A stretch of DNA of 37,564 nucleotides from Akkermansia sp. (GCA_017558555.1 JAFYUJ010000021.1:1-37564); one strand, 5' to 3'; counted from the first letter of the stretch, positions 23,636 to 34,000 are shown. Numbers and translations are program-made. The notes: generated by a model from the sequence alone, not told the origin.

Positions 23636-24286
23636 ATGTCCCGTCCCTACGAACGCAAATCTGGTTCTGAATCTGTTCGCGTCATCCCCGATGCGAAAGA
23701 TCAGTGGTATGTACTGCATGTGCTCTCCAACAAGGAGCGTCGCGCTGTGGAAAACCTGAAGCGCCTCTTCAAGGAAGACGAGGAGATGGGCGCTCTTCTG
23801 CAGAGCGAACCACTTGTCCCCACTGAAAAAGTGGAAGAAATGCGCAACGGTAAGAAGTACGTGCAGGAACGCAAGCTGTATCCCGGCTATGTGTACCTGA
23901 ACTTTGCACTTCGCCGCCCCGATGGTGAGCTCAATAATGATGCCTGGTACAAGATTCAGGCTGTAGACGGCGTCATCAGCTTTGCTTGCGGTCGCTCTAA
24001 GAAGCCTCTTCCCATGTCTGCTCGCGACGTGCGCGAGCTGATGGCTGAAATTGCCCGCCGCAGCGAGGGTTCCCGCCAGAAAATTGTCTTCAACGTCAAG
24101 GATGAAGTGGTTGTGCTTGAAGGTGCCTTCCAAGGTGAACGCGGTATCGTGGAAGAAGTGGATACCGAGCGTGGTCGTCTGCGCGTGGGCGTGACGATGT
24201 TCGGCCGTTCCAACCCCTTGGATTTGGATTATACGCAAGTGCAGCTCGTTCCTGAGGATGAGCGCGGCAACGCCTCCAAGGCTTAA
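23636..24286 (+). CDS. nusG: Transcription termination/antitermination protein NusG
   Basis: NusG binds RNA polymerase and links it to Rho or ribosomes. The NGN domain starts at WYVLHVLSNKERRAVENLK and holds ERKLYPGYVYLN. The C-terminal KOW domain holds GAFQGERGIVEEVD and VTMFGRSNPLDLDYTQVQLV. At 216 residues it is longer than the E. coli protein because of a 20-residue N-terminal tail and a loop around RRPDGELNN. ATG 23636 is chosen over a TTG three codons upstream. No Shine-Dalgarno site. Confidence 0.96.
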   Translation: MSRPYERKSGSESVRVIPDAKDQWYVLHVLSNKERRAVENLKRLFKEDEEMGALLQSEPLVPTEKVEEMRNGKKYVQERKLYPGYVYLNFALRRPDGELNNDAWYKIQAVDGVISFACGRSKKPLPMSARDVRELMAEIARRSEGSRQKIVFNVKDEVVVLEGAFQGERGIVEEVDTERGRLRVGVTMFGRSNPLDLDYTQVQLVPEDERGNASKA

Positions 24287-24355
24287 ACTGATAAATTTTC
24301 CGCCACTTGTGAAGCGGCAACGCCGAGCAGGTGACAAACAAAAACAAACAAAACC

Positions 24356-24784
24356 ATGGCAAAAGAAGTAGTTAAAATAATCAAACTGCAGATTCCCGCA
24401 GGTGCTGCGAATCCCTCGCCGCCCGTGGGTCCTGCTCTTGGTCAGGCCGGTGTTAACATCATGGGCTTCTGCAAAGAGTTCAACGCTAAGACTCAGAAGC
24501 AGGCCGGTGATGTGCTCCCCGTCGTGATCACTGTGTACAAGGACAAGTCCTTCGACTTCATCACTAAGCAGCCCCCGGCAGCAAACCTGCTCAAGAAGGC
24601 CGCTGGTATCCAGTCCGGCTCCGGCGAACCCAACAAGAAGAAGGTCGCCAAGATCTCCAAGGAAAAGTTGATGGAAGTTGTCAACGTCAAGATGCCCGAC
24701 CTCAATACGACCAATCCTGAAGCAGCCGCTCGCATCATTGCCGGCCAGGCTCGTCAGATGGGTATCGAGGTGGAAGGCATGTAA
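24356..24784 (+). CDS. rplK: 50S ribosomal protein L11
   Basis: L11 supports the GTPase centre of the large subunit on the 23S rRNA. The N-terminal domain has [35 protein letters not shown], given here only as a location (residues 8-42), with the proline switch; the C-terminal RNA-binding domain ends [18 protein letters not shown]. At 142 residues it is standard. The region before the ATG is A/C-rich with no Shine-Dalgarno site. Confidence 0.98.
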   Translation: MAKEVVKIIKLQIPAGAANPSPPVGPALGQAGVNIMGFCKEFNAKTQKQAGDVLPVVITVYKDKSFDFITKQPPAANLLKKAAGIQSGSGEPNKKKVAKISKEKLMEVVNVKMPDLNTTNPEAAARIIAGQARQMGIEVEGM

Positions 24785-24836
24785 CCCCTTCCGCAGGAGG
24801 GAATCCTCATAAAAACCCGAACGTACTGCTAATTAT

Positions 24837-25538
24837 ATGTCTACAAAACGCTCCAAGCGCTACATTGAGGCAGCCAAGCTTGTTGACTCCAGCAAGAATT
24901 ACGCTGTCGATGAAGCTGTGGAACTCATGAAGAGCTTCCCGGCTCCCAAGTTTGACCCCACGGTCACTCTGTCCTTCCGCCTTACGGTGGATCCCCGCAA
25001 ATCTGACCAGATGGTGCGCGGCTCTGTCGCTCTGCCCCACGGTACAGGTAAGAATGTTCGCGTTATCGTCTTCGCTCAGGGTGAAGCCGCTCAGGCTGCT
25101 CTGGAAGCCGGTGCCGAAAAAGTTGGCTTGGATGACCTGATTAAGGAAATCCAGGGCGGCTTCCTCGACTTCGACAGCGCAATCGCCACCCCGGACGCCA
25201 TGGCCCAGGTGCGTAAGATTGCTCGTGTGCTCGGTCCGCGCGGCCTGATGCCCAACCCCAAGACCGGTACTGTGACGGATGACACCGCCAAGGCCGTGCG
25301 CGAGGTGAAGGCTGGTCGTGTTGACTTCAAGGTCGACCGCAACGCTAACGTTTCCGCTGCTGTTGGCAAGCTTTCTTTCGACAGCGAGAAGCTCGCTGAG
25401 AACGCCCGCGCCCTCATCGGTGCTGTGGTGAAGGCTCGCCCCTCCGGCGCCAAGGGTGCTTACATCGCCGGCGTGACCATCGCCAGCTCCATGAACCCCG
25501 GCGTGTCTATCAGCCCGGTTGAATACTCCAAGAACTAA
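24837..25538 (+). CDS. rplA: 50S ribosomal protein L1
   Basis: L1 forms the mobile stalk next to the E site and is often the operon's autorepressor. The 233 residues show the family pattern, including [19 protein letters not shown], the conserved [17 protein letters not shown] and the C-terminal [15 protein letters not shown]. It follows rplK by 52 bases; an imperfect hairpin there could hold an L1 binding site, but I cannot show it. Confidence 0.98.
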   Translation: MSTKRSKRYIEAAKLVDSSKNYAVDEAVELMKSFPAPKFDPTVTLSFRLTVDPRKSDQMVRGSVALPHGTGKNVRVIVFAQGEAAQAALEAGAEKVGLDDLIKEIQGGFLDFDSAIATPDAMAQVRKIARVLGPRGLMPNPKTGTVTDDTAKAVREVKAGRVDFKVDRNANVSAAVGKLSFDSEKLAENARALIGAVVKARPSGAKGAYIAGVTIASSMNPGVSISPVEYSKN

Positions 25539-25559
25539 ACCTGAACCACAGATACGAAT

Positions 25560-26090
25560 ATGAGCACTGAGAAAAAAGTGAATGCCGATAAGGGTATTAT
25601 CATCGACGGCCTGCTGGAGAAGGTGAATGCTTCTCCTTTCCTGCTGGTGATTGATTACACCGGCGTGACTGTGCCGGAGTTCACCAAGCTGCGCGCTGCT
25701 CTTGCAGAGGCCGGTGCCAGCTGCCTTGTGGCCAAGAACACCTTCATGGCCAAGGCTATCTCCCGCGCCGGTTTGCCCGATATCACCGCTTCCCTCACGG
25801 GTCAGACCGCCTACATCATGGGCGACAGCGACGTGTGCGCAGCTGCTAAGGCTGTGAACACCTTCGCCAAGGCTTCCAAGAAGACTGCCTGGAAGACAGG
25901 TATCCTCGACGGCGCCGAACTGACTCCCGAGAAGATTAAGGCCCTGGGCGACCTGCCCAGCCGCGAAGTTCTTCTTGCTACCTTGCTTGGTACCATCAAC
26001 GGCGCTGGCTCCGCCCTCGCCCGTGTCATCCAGGCATACGTGGACAAGGAAAACGGTGGTGCACAGGAAGAAACTCCTGCTGCAGAGTAA
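25560..26090 (+). CDS. rplJ: 50S ribosomal protein L10
   Basis: L10 anchors L7/L12 dimers to the 23S rRNA. The N-terminal RNA-binding part contains LLVIDYTGVTVPEFTKLRAAL and CLVAKNTFMAKAI; the C-terminal helix that binds L12 dimers runs from about residue 140. The 176-residue length is normal. The end is Glu/Ala-rich. The 152-base gap to rplL is unusually long and structured. Confidence 0.97.
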   Translation: MSTEKKVNADKGIIIDGLLEKVNASPFLLVIDYTGVTVPEFTKLRAALAEAGASCLVAKNTFMAKAISRAGLPDITASLTGQTAYIMGDSDVCAAAKAVNTFAKASKKTAWKTGILDGAELTPEKIKALGDLPSREVLLATLLGTINGAGSALARVIQAYVDKENGGAQEETPAAE

Positions 26091-26108
26091 AAAAAGACTT
26101 GAACAGAT

Positions 26109-26208
26109 GGCGGCGGTGTGGTACTACCTCCCCGCCGCCTGAAAAAAATGAGGTTCTCTGTCGGCTCTCCGGCCGGTGAGAACTGAAATGGGCGGGAAGC
26201 CCCCGTCC
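26109..26208 (+). promoter_or_regulatory. Three consecutive stem-loops between rplJ and rplL
   Basis: Hairpin A: GGCGGCGG (26109-26116) / CCGCCGCC (26132-26139). Hairpin B: GTTCTC (26153-26158) / GAGAAC (26178-26183) with inner CGGC/GCCG. Hairpin C: GGGCGGG (26190-26196) / CCCGTCC (26202-26208), one G-U pair. None is followed by a T-run, so they are not simple terminators. They may set the high L7/L12 to L10 ratio through mRNA processing or stability, or be a protein-binding site; that is inference. Confidence 0.6.
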
Positions 26209-26242
26209 GCGACAAGAACCAAATAAAACATAGAATACTACA

Positions 26243-26617
26243 ATGGCTGATCTCAATACAATCGCTGAAGAACTTGGCAAGCTTACCATCCTTGAAGCTG
26301 CTGAACTCGTTAAAATGCTCGAAGAGAAGTGGGGCGTGTCCGCCGCTGCTCCCGTAGCTGCCGCTGGTGCTGCTGCTCCCGCCGCTGAAGCTGCTGAAGA
26401 GAAGACTGAATTCGACGTCGAGCTGACCGACGCTGGCTCCAACAAGATTGCTGTCATTAAGGCAGTGCGTACCGTCAAGCCCGGTCTGGGTCTGGCTGAC
26501 GCCAAGAAGGTCGTTGAAAGCGCTCCCGCCGTGGTGGTGGAAGGTGCTTCCAAGGAAGACGCCGAAAAGGCCAAGGCCGAACTCGAGAAGGCTGGCGCCA
26601 AGGTCACTATCAAGTAA
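26243..26617 (+). CDS. rplL: 50S ribosomal protein L7/L12
   Basis: L7/L12 is the multicopy stalk protein that recruits translational GTPases. The N-terminal dimerisation domain ([18 protein letters not shown]), an Ala/Pro hinge (residues 34-52) and the C-terminal domain with IAVIKAVR and [12 protein letters not shown] are all clear. At 124 residues it is standard. There is no Shine-Dalgarno site although the protein must be made in excess; the leader is A-rich. Confidence 0.98.
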   Translation: MADLNTIAEELGKLTILEAAELVKMLEEKWGVSAAAPVAAAGAAAPAAEAAEEKTEFDVELTDAGSNKIAVIKAVRTVKPGLGLADAKKVVESAPAVVVEGASKEDAEKAKAELEKAGAKVTIK

Positions 26618-26631
26618 CCTATTCGATTTTA

Positions 26632-26669
26632 CGAATGCAGGGGGGGATTTTTGTCCTCCCCTGCGTTCG
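26632..26669 (+). promoter_or_regulatory. Long hairpin between rplL and rpoB
   Basis: CGAATGCAGGGG (26632-26643) and CCCCTGCGTTCG (26658-26669) form a 12-bp stem with one G-U pair; the loop can add GGA/TCC. No T-run follows. In E. coli the same gap holds an attenuator and an RNase III site, so a partial terminator or processing site is a reasonable inference. Confidence 0.6.
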
Positions 26670-26748
26670 CGTCCCGTCATGAATGGTTTATCTGTTCATA
26701 ATTTGCTAATTATTAACTCTTAACGTATTTCAACGCGCGCCCTCGCGT

Positions 26749-26860
26749 TATAAAGGGGCTGGTAGGCTCGACTCGAGCGTATCCACAGCGGGCAAGTTGC
26801 CCGGATACATCCGAGTCGGTTTTACCGGTCGTAAACCGAGCCCGCATCCGGAAAGGGTGC
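26749..26860 (+). promoter_or_regulatory. Structured leader of rpoB, with a possible -10 element
   Basis: TATAAA at 26749-26754 could be a -10 (no good -35 is seen). Right after it lies a nested stem: CGACTCG (26769-26775) / CGAGTCG (26812-26818), GTATCC (26779-26784) / GGATAC (26803-26808) and GGGC (26790-26793) / GCCC (26799-26802) with loop AAGTT. Next, TCGGTTTTAC (26816-26825) can pair with GTAAACCGA (26831-26839), competing with the first stem's end. A third stem is GCATCC (26844-26849) / GGGTGC (26855-26860). I do not know a described motif that matches. A regulatory leader for RNA polymerase synthesis is inferred. Confidence 0.55.
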
Positions 26861-26883
26861 ACAACAACATCTCCGCCAACTCC

Positions 26884-29800
26884 ATGTCAAAGCCCAAGCA
26901 AGAGCGAATCAGTTTCGGCAAGATCAAGGAGGTTATTGAACCTCCCAACCTGATTGAGATCCAGACGAAGTCCTACGAGGAATTCCTGCAACGTTTCACA
27001 GAGCCCGATAAAAGGCTCAAAATGGGTCTGCAGGCTGTCCTCAGCGAGCATTTCCCGATAGAAAGCTACGACGGGCAAATCCGGCTCGAATATGAGTCCT
27101 ACGAAATTTCTCCGCCCAAGACCTCCGATTTCGCCGCCATTCGTGCCGGTGAAACGTACAGCGCTTCTCTGTATGTGAAGTTCCGCCTCAAGTGTGGCGA
27201 CTACACGGCAGAAGAGAACGTGTACATGGGCGAGATTCCCATGATTACAGACCGTGGTACCTTCGTGGTGAACGGTGCCGAGCGTGTGATTGTGGCTCAG
27301 CTGCACCGCTCCCCCGGTATCTGCTTCGAAAAGACGCACCACTCCAACGGCAAGGACATTTTCTCCTTCCGCGTGATTCCTGATCGCGGTTCCTGGTTGG
27401 AAGTGCAGTTCGACACGAACGACCTGATGTACGTGTTCCTGGACCGCCGCCGCCGCCGCCGCAAGTTCCTGGCCACTACGTTCCTGCGTTATCTGGGCTA
27501 TGAGAGCGATCGCTCCATCGTTGAGCAGTTCTACTCCATCCAGAACCTTTCCCTGGCCGATGTCAGCGGTGAAGAGCTCGAATACCTCATTCCCTTCGAG
27601 GACGTGAAGCATGGTGATGAGAGCAAGTCCACCATTATCGCCAAGGCCTACGAGCCCCTCAGCCTGGCCACCATCAAAAAGATGCTCGAATTGGGCATTG
27701 AAAAGATTGAGGTGATTGACCAGCGTGAAGAGGAGACTCTCGTGAAGACCCTCAAGAAGGATATTTCTTTCGACCGCGAATCCGCCCTCAAGGAAATCTT
27801 CCGCAAGTTCCGCCCGGGTGATCCTTCCTCCGTGCAGCAGGCTGCTACCGCTCTGGACCGCCTCTTCAAGGAAGAGAAGAAGTATGACCTCACTCGCGTG
27901 GGCCGTTACAAGATTAACCAGAAGCTTGGTCTGGACGTGCCCGAGGACGTGCGCCTCATCCAGCCCATCGACTTCCTGAGCGCTATCAAGTACCTGCTGC
28001 GTCTTCGCAATGGCGAAGGGCAGGTGGATGATATCGACCACCTTGGCAACCGCCGCGTGCGTGCCGTGGGTGAACTCATCGCCAACCAGTGCCGCGTGGG
28101 CCTGGCCCGCACGGAGCGCCTGGTCAAGGAGCGCATGACGCTCTGCGATACCACCCGCAACGATATCACCCCCAGCAAGCTTATCAATCCCAAGGCTCTG
28201 AGCGCTGTCGTGCGCGACTTCTTCGGCCGCAGCCAGCTCTCCCAGTTCATGGATCAGATTAACCCGCTGGCTGAGCTTACGCACAAGCGTCGTCTCTCCG
28301 CATTGGGCCCGGGCGGTCTGAATCGCGACCGCGCCGGTTTCGAAGTTCGAGACGTGCATCCCTCTCACTACGGCCGTATCTGCCCCATTGAGACCCCCGA
28401 AGGTCCCAATATCGGTTTGATTAACTCCCTCTGCACCTATGCTCGTATTGATGAGTATGGCTTCATCGAGACACCCTTCCGCCGCGTGAAGGTTGTGGAG
28501 AAGAAGAACAAGAAGGGTGAAGTGGTGGATACTGAAGTCATCGTGACCAACGAGGTGGAATACCTGACTGCTGATAAGGAAGAATACCACCTGATTGCAC
28601 AGGCCAACAACCCCATCGACAACGACAACGGCAGTGGCCACTTTGTGCGCTCCCGTGTCACCGCTCGCGAGCATGGCGAGTTCATCGAAGTGGATCCCCG
28701 CCGCGTGGAATACATGGACGTCTCTCCCAAGCAGATTATCTCCATCGCTGCCGGTCTTATTCCCTTCCTGGAACACGATGACGCCAACCGCGCACTCATG
28801 GGTGCAAACATGCAGCGCCAGGGTGTGCCGTTGATGGTGAATCAGGCTCCGCTTGTGGGTACCGGTATCGAAGCCAAGTGCGCACGCGATAGTTGCGCTG
28901 TGGTTTGCGCCGTGGCTCCCGGTGTGGTGGCTTCTGCTACTGCCGAGTACATCGTCACAACGCTCGATGGCGAGCTCCCCGTGAGCGCCCAGCGCTGGCT
29001 GAGCGACCCCGAAAGCGTCAAGACCGACCCCGACAAGGGCATCTATGTCTACCAGCTGCGCAAGTTCATGCGCTCCAACGCCTCCACCTGCATCAACCAG
29101 AAGCCCATCGTCTCCCGCGGTGACGTGGTGAAGGCCGGTGATGTGCTGGCTGATGGTCCCTGTACCGATGGTGGCGAGCTGGCTCTGGGCCGCAACGTGC
29201 TGGTCGCGTACATGTCCTGGTATGGTTACAACTTCGAAGACGCCATCATCATCTCCGAGCGTCTGGTGCAGGAAGATGCCTACACCTCCATTCATATCGA
29301 AGAATTCGAGGAAAAAGCTCGCGACACGAAGCTTGGCCCGGAAGAAATCACCCGCGATATCCCCAACGTAGGCGATGACGCTCTGCGCAACCTGGGTAGC
29401 GATGGTGTGGTGCGTATCGGTGCTGAAGTGAAGCCCGGCGATATCCTTGTGGGTAAGATTACGCCCAAGAGCGAAACGGATCTTGCACCCGAAGAACGCC
29501 TGCTGCGCGCCATCTTCGGTGAAAAGGCCGCTGATGTGAAGGATACCTCTCTGCGCGTGCCCCCGGGCACCCATGGTGTGGTGATGGACGTGCGTGTGGT
29601 GCGTTCTGCCGCTCCCGGTACACCTGCTGTGGACATCGAGAAGGAAAGCCAGAAGCAGCGCAAGAAGGTGGATATTGAGTATGCCCGCGATAAGGATGCC
29701 CTTATCGAGCAGCTCACCAGCCGCCTCTCCGACCGCCTCCTCGGCGAAAAGATTCCGCTGGAAGTGACCCGCGCCGGCTCCAATGAAATCATCATCCCGG

Positions 29801-30951
29801 CCAATCGCAAGATTACCAAGACTCTGCTGCGCAAGCTCGCTGTTTATCACGATCAAATCGAGATGAACGAAAGCCCCGTTCGCAACCAGATTTTTGAAAT
29901 CATCAACGCTTATACTTCCCGCTTCGATGATCTCGATGAAGAGCGCGATCGCAAACTCGACCAGATTGAAGCCGGTGCTGAGATGGACCCCGGCGTGGTG
30001 ACCGAAGTGAAGGTCTACATCGCCACCAAGCGCAAGCTGGGCGTGGGCGATAAGATGGCAGGCCGTCACGGTAACAAGGGTGTGTGCTCTCGCGTGCTCC
30101 CGGTGGAAGACATGCCCTACCTGGAAGACGGTACCCCGGTGGATATCATCCTGAACCCCCTGGGTGTGCCCTCCCGAATGAACGTGGGCCAGGTGTTGGA
30201 AGCTCACCTTGGTGTGGCTGCCAAGGCCCTCGGCTTCAAGGTGGCTACCCCCGTGTTCGACGGTATTGACGAAGGTAAGATTTGGGACTACATGAGCCAA
30301 GCCAAGAAGGTGGACGGTTTCACCTGGGTAGGCGATGGCAAGGATGGCAGCGTGGCCGGTAAGAGCCGCCTCATCGACGGTCTCACCGGTGAATACTTCC
30401 ACTACCCCGTGGTGGTAGGCTACACCTACATGCTCAAGCTGAACCACTTGGTGGATGATAAGGTGCACGCTCGTGCCGTGGGTACGTACTCCCTCGTGAC
30501 CCAGCAGCCCCTTGGTGGTAAGGCTCAGCACGGTGGCCAGCGTTTCGGTGAAATGGAAGTGTGGGCTATGGAAGCATACGGCGCCGCCTACACCCTTCAG
30601 GAACTTCTCACCGTCAAGTCCGACGACGTTCAGGGCCGTACCCGCATCTACGAGAACATCGTGCGTGGTGACAACTCCCTGGAAGCCGGTACTCCTGAAT
30701 CCTTCAACGTGCTCATTAAGGAAATGCAGGCACTCTGCCTCAATGTGCAGCCGCTGGAGAAGAAGGACCTCGAAAATGCTCCGCAGACGACGGACGACTT
30801 CTTCCAGTTGCTTGCTGATGGCGAGGGTCTGGACGATGACGACACCGACAGCTTCGACGATGACGATGACTTCGATGATTTCGATGACGTTGATGATGCC
30901 GACGAGCTGGAAATGGAAGACGACGAGGACGAAGACGATTCCGATATGTAA
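26884..30951 (+). CDS. rpoB: DNA-directed RNA polymerase subunit beta
   Basis: Beta forms half of the polymerase active-site cleft and the rifampicin pocket. The 1355 residues carry all landmarks: the rifampicin region with SQLSQFMDQINPLAELTHKR (from about residue 449), RAGFEVRDVHPSHYGRICPI, the KITPKSE region and the C-terminal clamp part with GGQRFGEMEVWA. At the E. coli 518 position the usual Asn is Ile (residue 459). The last 61 residues extend beyond the normal C-terminus, and 28 of the final 39 are Asp or Glu. ATG 26884 (MSKPKQ) is chosen; an in-frame ATG at 26797 lies inside the leader structure. No Shine-Dalgarno site. Confidence 0.98.
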   Translation: MSKPKQERISFGKIKEVIEPPNLIEIQTKSYEEFLQRFTEPDKRLKMGLQAVLSEHFPIESYDGQIRLEYESYEISPPKTSDFAAIRAGETYSASLYVKFRLKCGDYTAEENVYMGEIPMITDRGTFVVNGAERVIVAQLHRSPGICFEKTHHSNGKDIFSFRVIPDRGSWLEVQFDTNDLMYVFLDRRRRRRKFLATTFLRYLGYESDRSIVEQFYSIQNLSLADVSGEELEYLIPFEDVKHGDESKSTIIAKAYEPLSLATIKKMLELGIEKIEVIDQREEETLVKTLKKDISFDRESALKEIFRKFRPGDPSSVQQAATALDRLFKEEKKYDLTRVGRYKINQKLGLDVPEDVRLIQPIDFLSAIKYLLRLRNGEGQVDDIDHLGNRRVRAVGELIANQCRVGLARTERLVKERMTLCDTTRNDITPSKLINPKALSAVVRDFFGRSQLSQFMDQINPLAELTHKRRLSALGPGGLNRDRAGFEVRDVHPSHYGRICPIETPEGPNIGLINSLCTYARIDEYGFIETPFRRVKVVEKKNKKGEVVDTEVIVTNEVEYLTADKEEYHLIAQANNPIDNDNGSGHFVRSRVTAREHGEFIEVDPRRVEYMDVSPKQIISIAAGLIPFLEHDDANRALMGANMQRQGVPLMVNQAPLVGTGIEAKCARDSCAVVCAVAPGVVASATAEYIVTTLDGELPVSAQRWLSDPESVKTDPDKGIYVYQLRKFMRSNASTCINQKPIVSRGDVVKAGDVLADGPCTDGGELALGRNVLVAYMSWYGYNFEDAIIISERLVQEDAYTSIHIEEFEEKARDTKLGPEEITRDIPNVGDDALRNLGSDGVVRIGAEVKPGDILVGKITPKSETDLAPEERLLRAIFGEKAADVKDTSLRVPPGTHGVVMDVRVVRSAAPGTPAVDIEKESQKQRKKVDIEYARDKDALIEQLTSRLSDRLLGEKIPLEVTRAGSNEIIIPANRKITKTLLRKLAVYHDQIEMNESPVRNQIFEIINAYTSRFDDLDEERDRKLDQIEAGAEMDPGVVTEVKVYIATKRKLGVGDKMAGRHGNKGVCSRVLPVEDMPYLEDGTPVDIILNPLGVPSRMNVGQVLEAHLGVAAKALGFKVATPVFDGIDEGKIWDYMSQAKKVDGFTWVGDGKDGSVAGKSRLIDGLTGEYFHYPVVVGYTYMLKLNHLVDDKVHARAVGTYSLVTQQPLGGKAQHGGQRFGEMEVWAMEAYGAAYTLQELLTVKSDDVQGRTRIYENIVRGDNSLEAGTPESFNVLIKEMQALCLNVQPLEKKDLENAPQTTDDFFQLLADGEGLDDDDTDSFDDDDDFDDFDDVDDADELEMEDDEDEDDSDM

Positions 30952-31022
30952 ACCTGTAACCGCTGCCTGCATGTGCTCTGCAGGTGCAGGCAGCAATCAA
31001 ACCTTCAAACACTAACACCGAT

Positions 31023-34000
31023 ATGTCTTTCAACGACTTTAACAACGAGAAGCCTAAGAACTTCGACCAGGTTTGCATTACCGTTGCCAGCCCGGAGGAC
31101 ATCCAGCGCTGGTCCAGCGGCGAGGTTAAAAACCCGGAAACCATCAACTACCGTACGTTCAAGCCGGAAAAGGGTGGCCTCTTCTGCGAACGTATCTTCG
31201 GCCCCACCCGCGACATGGAATGCTCCTGTGGCCGCTACAAGCGCGCCAAGAACAAGGGGATGAAGTGCGACCGCTGCGGCGTGGAAGTGACCAGCGCCCG
31301 CGTGCGCCGCGAGCGCATGGGCCACATCGAGCTGGCCGTGCCTGTCACCCACATCTGGTTCTACAAGTGCATGCCCAGCCGCATTGGTCTCATGCTTGAC
31401 CTGACCGCCCGCGACCTGGAGCGTGTGATTTACTATGAGGATTACATCGTCATCGATCCCCGCGGTGTCAACGGCATCGAGCGTGGTATGATTATCACCG
31501 AGGAGCAGTATGATGAACTCATGGATGACTATGGTGATGATGCCCCCGAAGCCGGCATGGGTGCAGCTGCTATTCAGCGCCTCCTTGCCACGGTGGATCT
31601 GCCCGCCCTCATCGACGAACTGCGCCAGGAGATGGAGAAGACCAACTCCAAGCAGAATAAGCGCAAGCTGGCCAAGCGCCTGCAGCTCGCCCAGGGTTTC
31701 CTGAGCAGCGGTTGCAAGCCCGAATGGATGGTGCTGACCGTGCTGCCCGTGATTCCCCCGGACCTGCGCCCCCTTGTGCCGCTGCCCGGTGGCCGTTTCG
31801 CTACCAGTGACCTCAATGACCTTTATCGCCGCGTCATCAACCGTAACAACCGTCTTAAGGAACTTGCCGCTCTTCAGACGCCTGAAGTCATCAAGCGCAA
31901 CGAAATGCGCATGCTCCAGGAAGCGGTGGACGCCCTCTTCGACAATGGTCGCCATGGCCGCCACGTGACGGGTGCCGGCAACCGCCCCCTCAAGTCCCTG
32001 TCCGATATGCTCAAGGGTAAGAGTGGCCGTTTCCGTCAGAACCTGCTTGGTAAGCGCGTGGACTACTCCGGCCGTTCCGTGATTGTGATTGGCCCGAACC
32101 TGCGCATGAACCAGTGCGGTCTGCCCAAGAAGATGGCTCTTTCCCTCTTCGAACCCTTCATCATTCATCGCCTCAAGGAACTTGGCTACGTGCACACCGT
32201 GCGCTCCGCCAAGAAGATGATTGACCGTAAGGAACCCTTCGTCTGGGACATCCTGGAAGAAGTGTCCAAGGGCCACCCCGTGTTCCTGAACCGTGCTCCT
32301 ACGCTGCACCGTCTGTCCATTCAGGCTTTCGAGCCTGTGTTGATTGAAGGTTCCGCTATCCGTCTGCACCCGCTCGTTTGTACCGGTTACAACGCTGACT
32401 TCGACGGTGACCAGATGGCTGTGCACGTGCCCCTGAGCGTGGAAGCCCAGCTGGAAGCCCGCCTCCTGATGCTGGCTCCCAACAATATCTTCTCTCCTGC
32501 TTCCGGTAAGCCCATCAGCACCCCCTCCCAGGATATCATTCTTGGTTCCTACTACCTGACGCACACCCGCGCCAAGGAAGTGAAGGAAAATGAGGATCGC
32601 CAGAACCTGCTGCCCCTCTTCGAGTCCATCTCTGAAGTGGAGTTCGCTATCGCAGCCCGCAAGATTGGCTACCACGAATGGATTCGCCTCAAGAACCCCG
32701 ACTACGGTAAGACCGGTAAGGAATTTGACCGCCTCTCTTACAACCAGGAGAACGTCAACCGCAAGACCATCGTCACAACGGCCGGTCGCGTGCGATTCAA
32801 CGAAATCTGGCCCAACGAAATCGGTTACATCAACCGCAACGTGGGCAAGAAGCAGCTGGGTGAAATCATCTGGCGCTGCTACCAGACCTGCGGCCAGCAG
32901 AAGACGGTGGAAACGCTCGATGCCCTCAAGTCTCTCGGTTATAAGGAAGCTACCCGCTCCGGTTGCTCCATCGGTATCGTAGACATGGTGGTGCCCGAGA
33001 ACAAGGATAAGGTGATTGCCGATGCCTACGAGCAGGTGACCAAGGTGACCGAGCAGTATGAGGAAGGTCTTATCACCAACGGCGAACGCTACGAAAAGGT
33101 GGTGAATATCTGGTCCTCCACAACGGACGCCATCCAGAAGGAACTCTACACCAAGCTGGAATACAATGACGGCTCCAACGTGGCCAACCCCCTCTACATG
33201 ATGGTGGACTCCGGCGCTCGTGGTAACAAGGCTCAGATTAAGCAGCTCTCCGGTATGCGTGGTCTGATGGCTAAGCCCTCCGGTGAAATTATCGAACGCC
33301 CCATTACCTCCAACTTCCGTGAAGGTCTCTCCGTGCTGGAATACTTCATTTCCACCCACGGTGCCCGTAAGGGTCTGGCCGATACCGCTCTTAAGACCGC
33401 TGACTCCGGTTACATGACCCGTAAGCTCGTGGACGTGGCTCAGGACGTCATCGTGCGTGAGGAAGACTGCGGTACCGAAGAAGGTATCACCATGACTGCC
33501 ATCTATGACGGTGAGGACGAAATCGCATCCCTTGCCACCCGAATCTATGGCCGTGTGACCTGTGATGACATCCTCGACCCGATGACCAAGGAAGTCATCG
33601 TGGCTCGCAACGAAATCATCACCGACGAAGCTTCCAAGAAGATTGAGAGCGTGGGTATCGAGAAGGTGAAGGTTCGCTCCGTGCTGACCTGTGAACTCTC
33701 CCGCGGTTGCTGTGCCAAGTGCTACGGCCTCAACCTGGCTACCGGCAAGGGCGTGAAGGTGGGTGAAGCTGTGGGTATCATCGCAGCTCAGTCCATCGGC
33801 GAACCCGGTACTCAGCTGACCATGCGTACGTTCCACGTGGGTGGTACGGCTTCTGCCTCCACCAGCCGCCCCGAATTCATCGCCAAGACCACCGGTCGCG
33901 TCATTTACGACGAAAACCTGCGTGCTCGCTGCGTTGAAGACGAAAACGGCAACATGGTGGTGCTGTGCAAGAACGGCAGCGTGAAGGTGTACGATGCCGA

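Noticed and set aside
26797..26883. Upstream in-frame ATG extending RpoB by 29 residues
   Set aside because: It lies within the structured leader, and the extension has no counterpart in RpoB; MSKPKQ at 26884 fits the family start.
26887..30996. Antisense open frame of 1369 codons over rpoB
   Set aside because: It mirrors a highly biased, certain gene and its translation is a His/Leu/Val-rich shadow with no domain.
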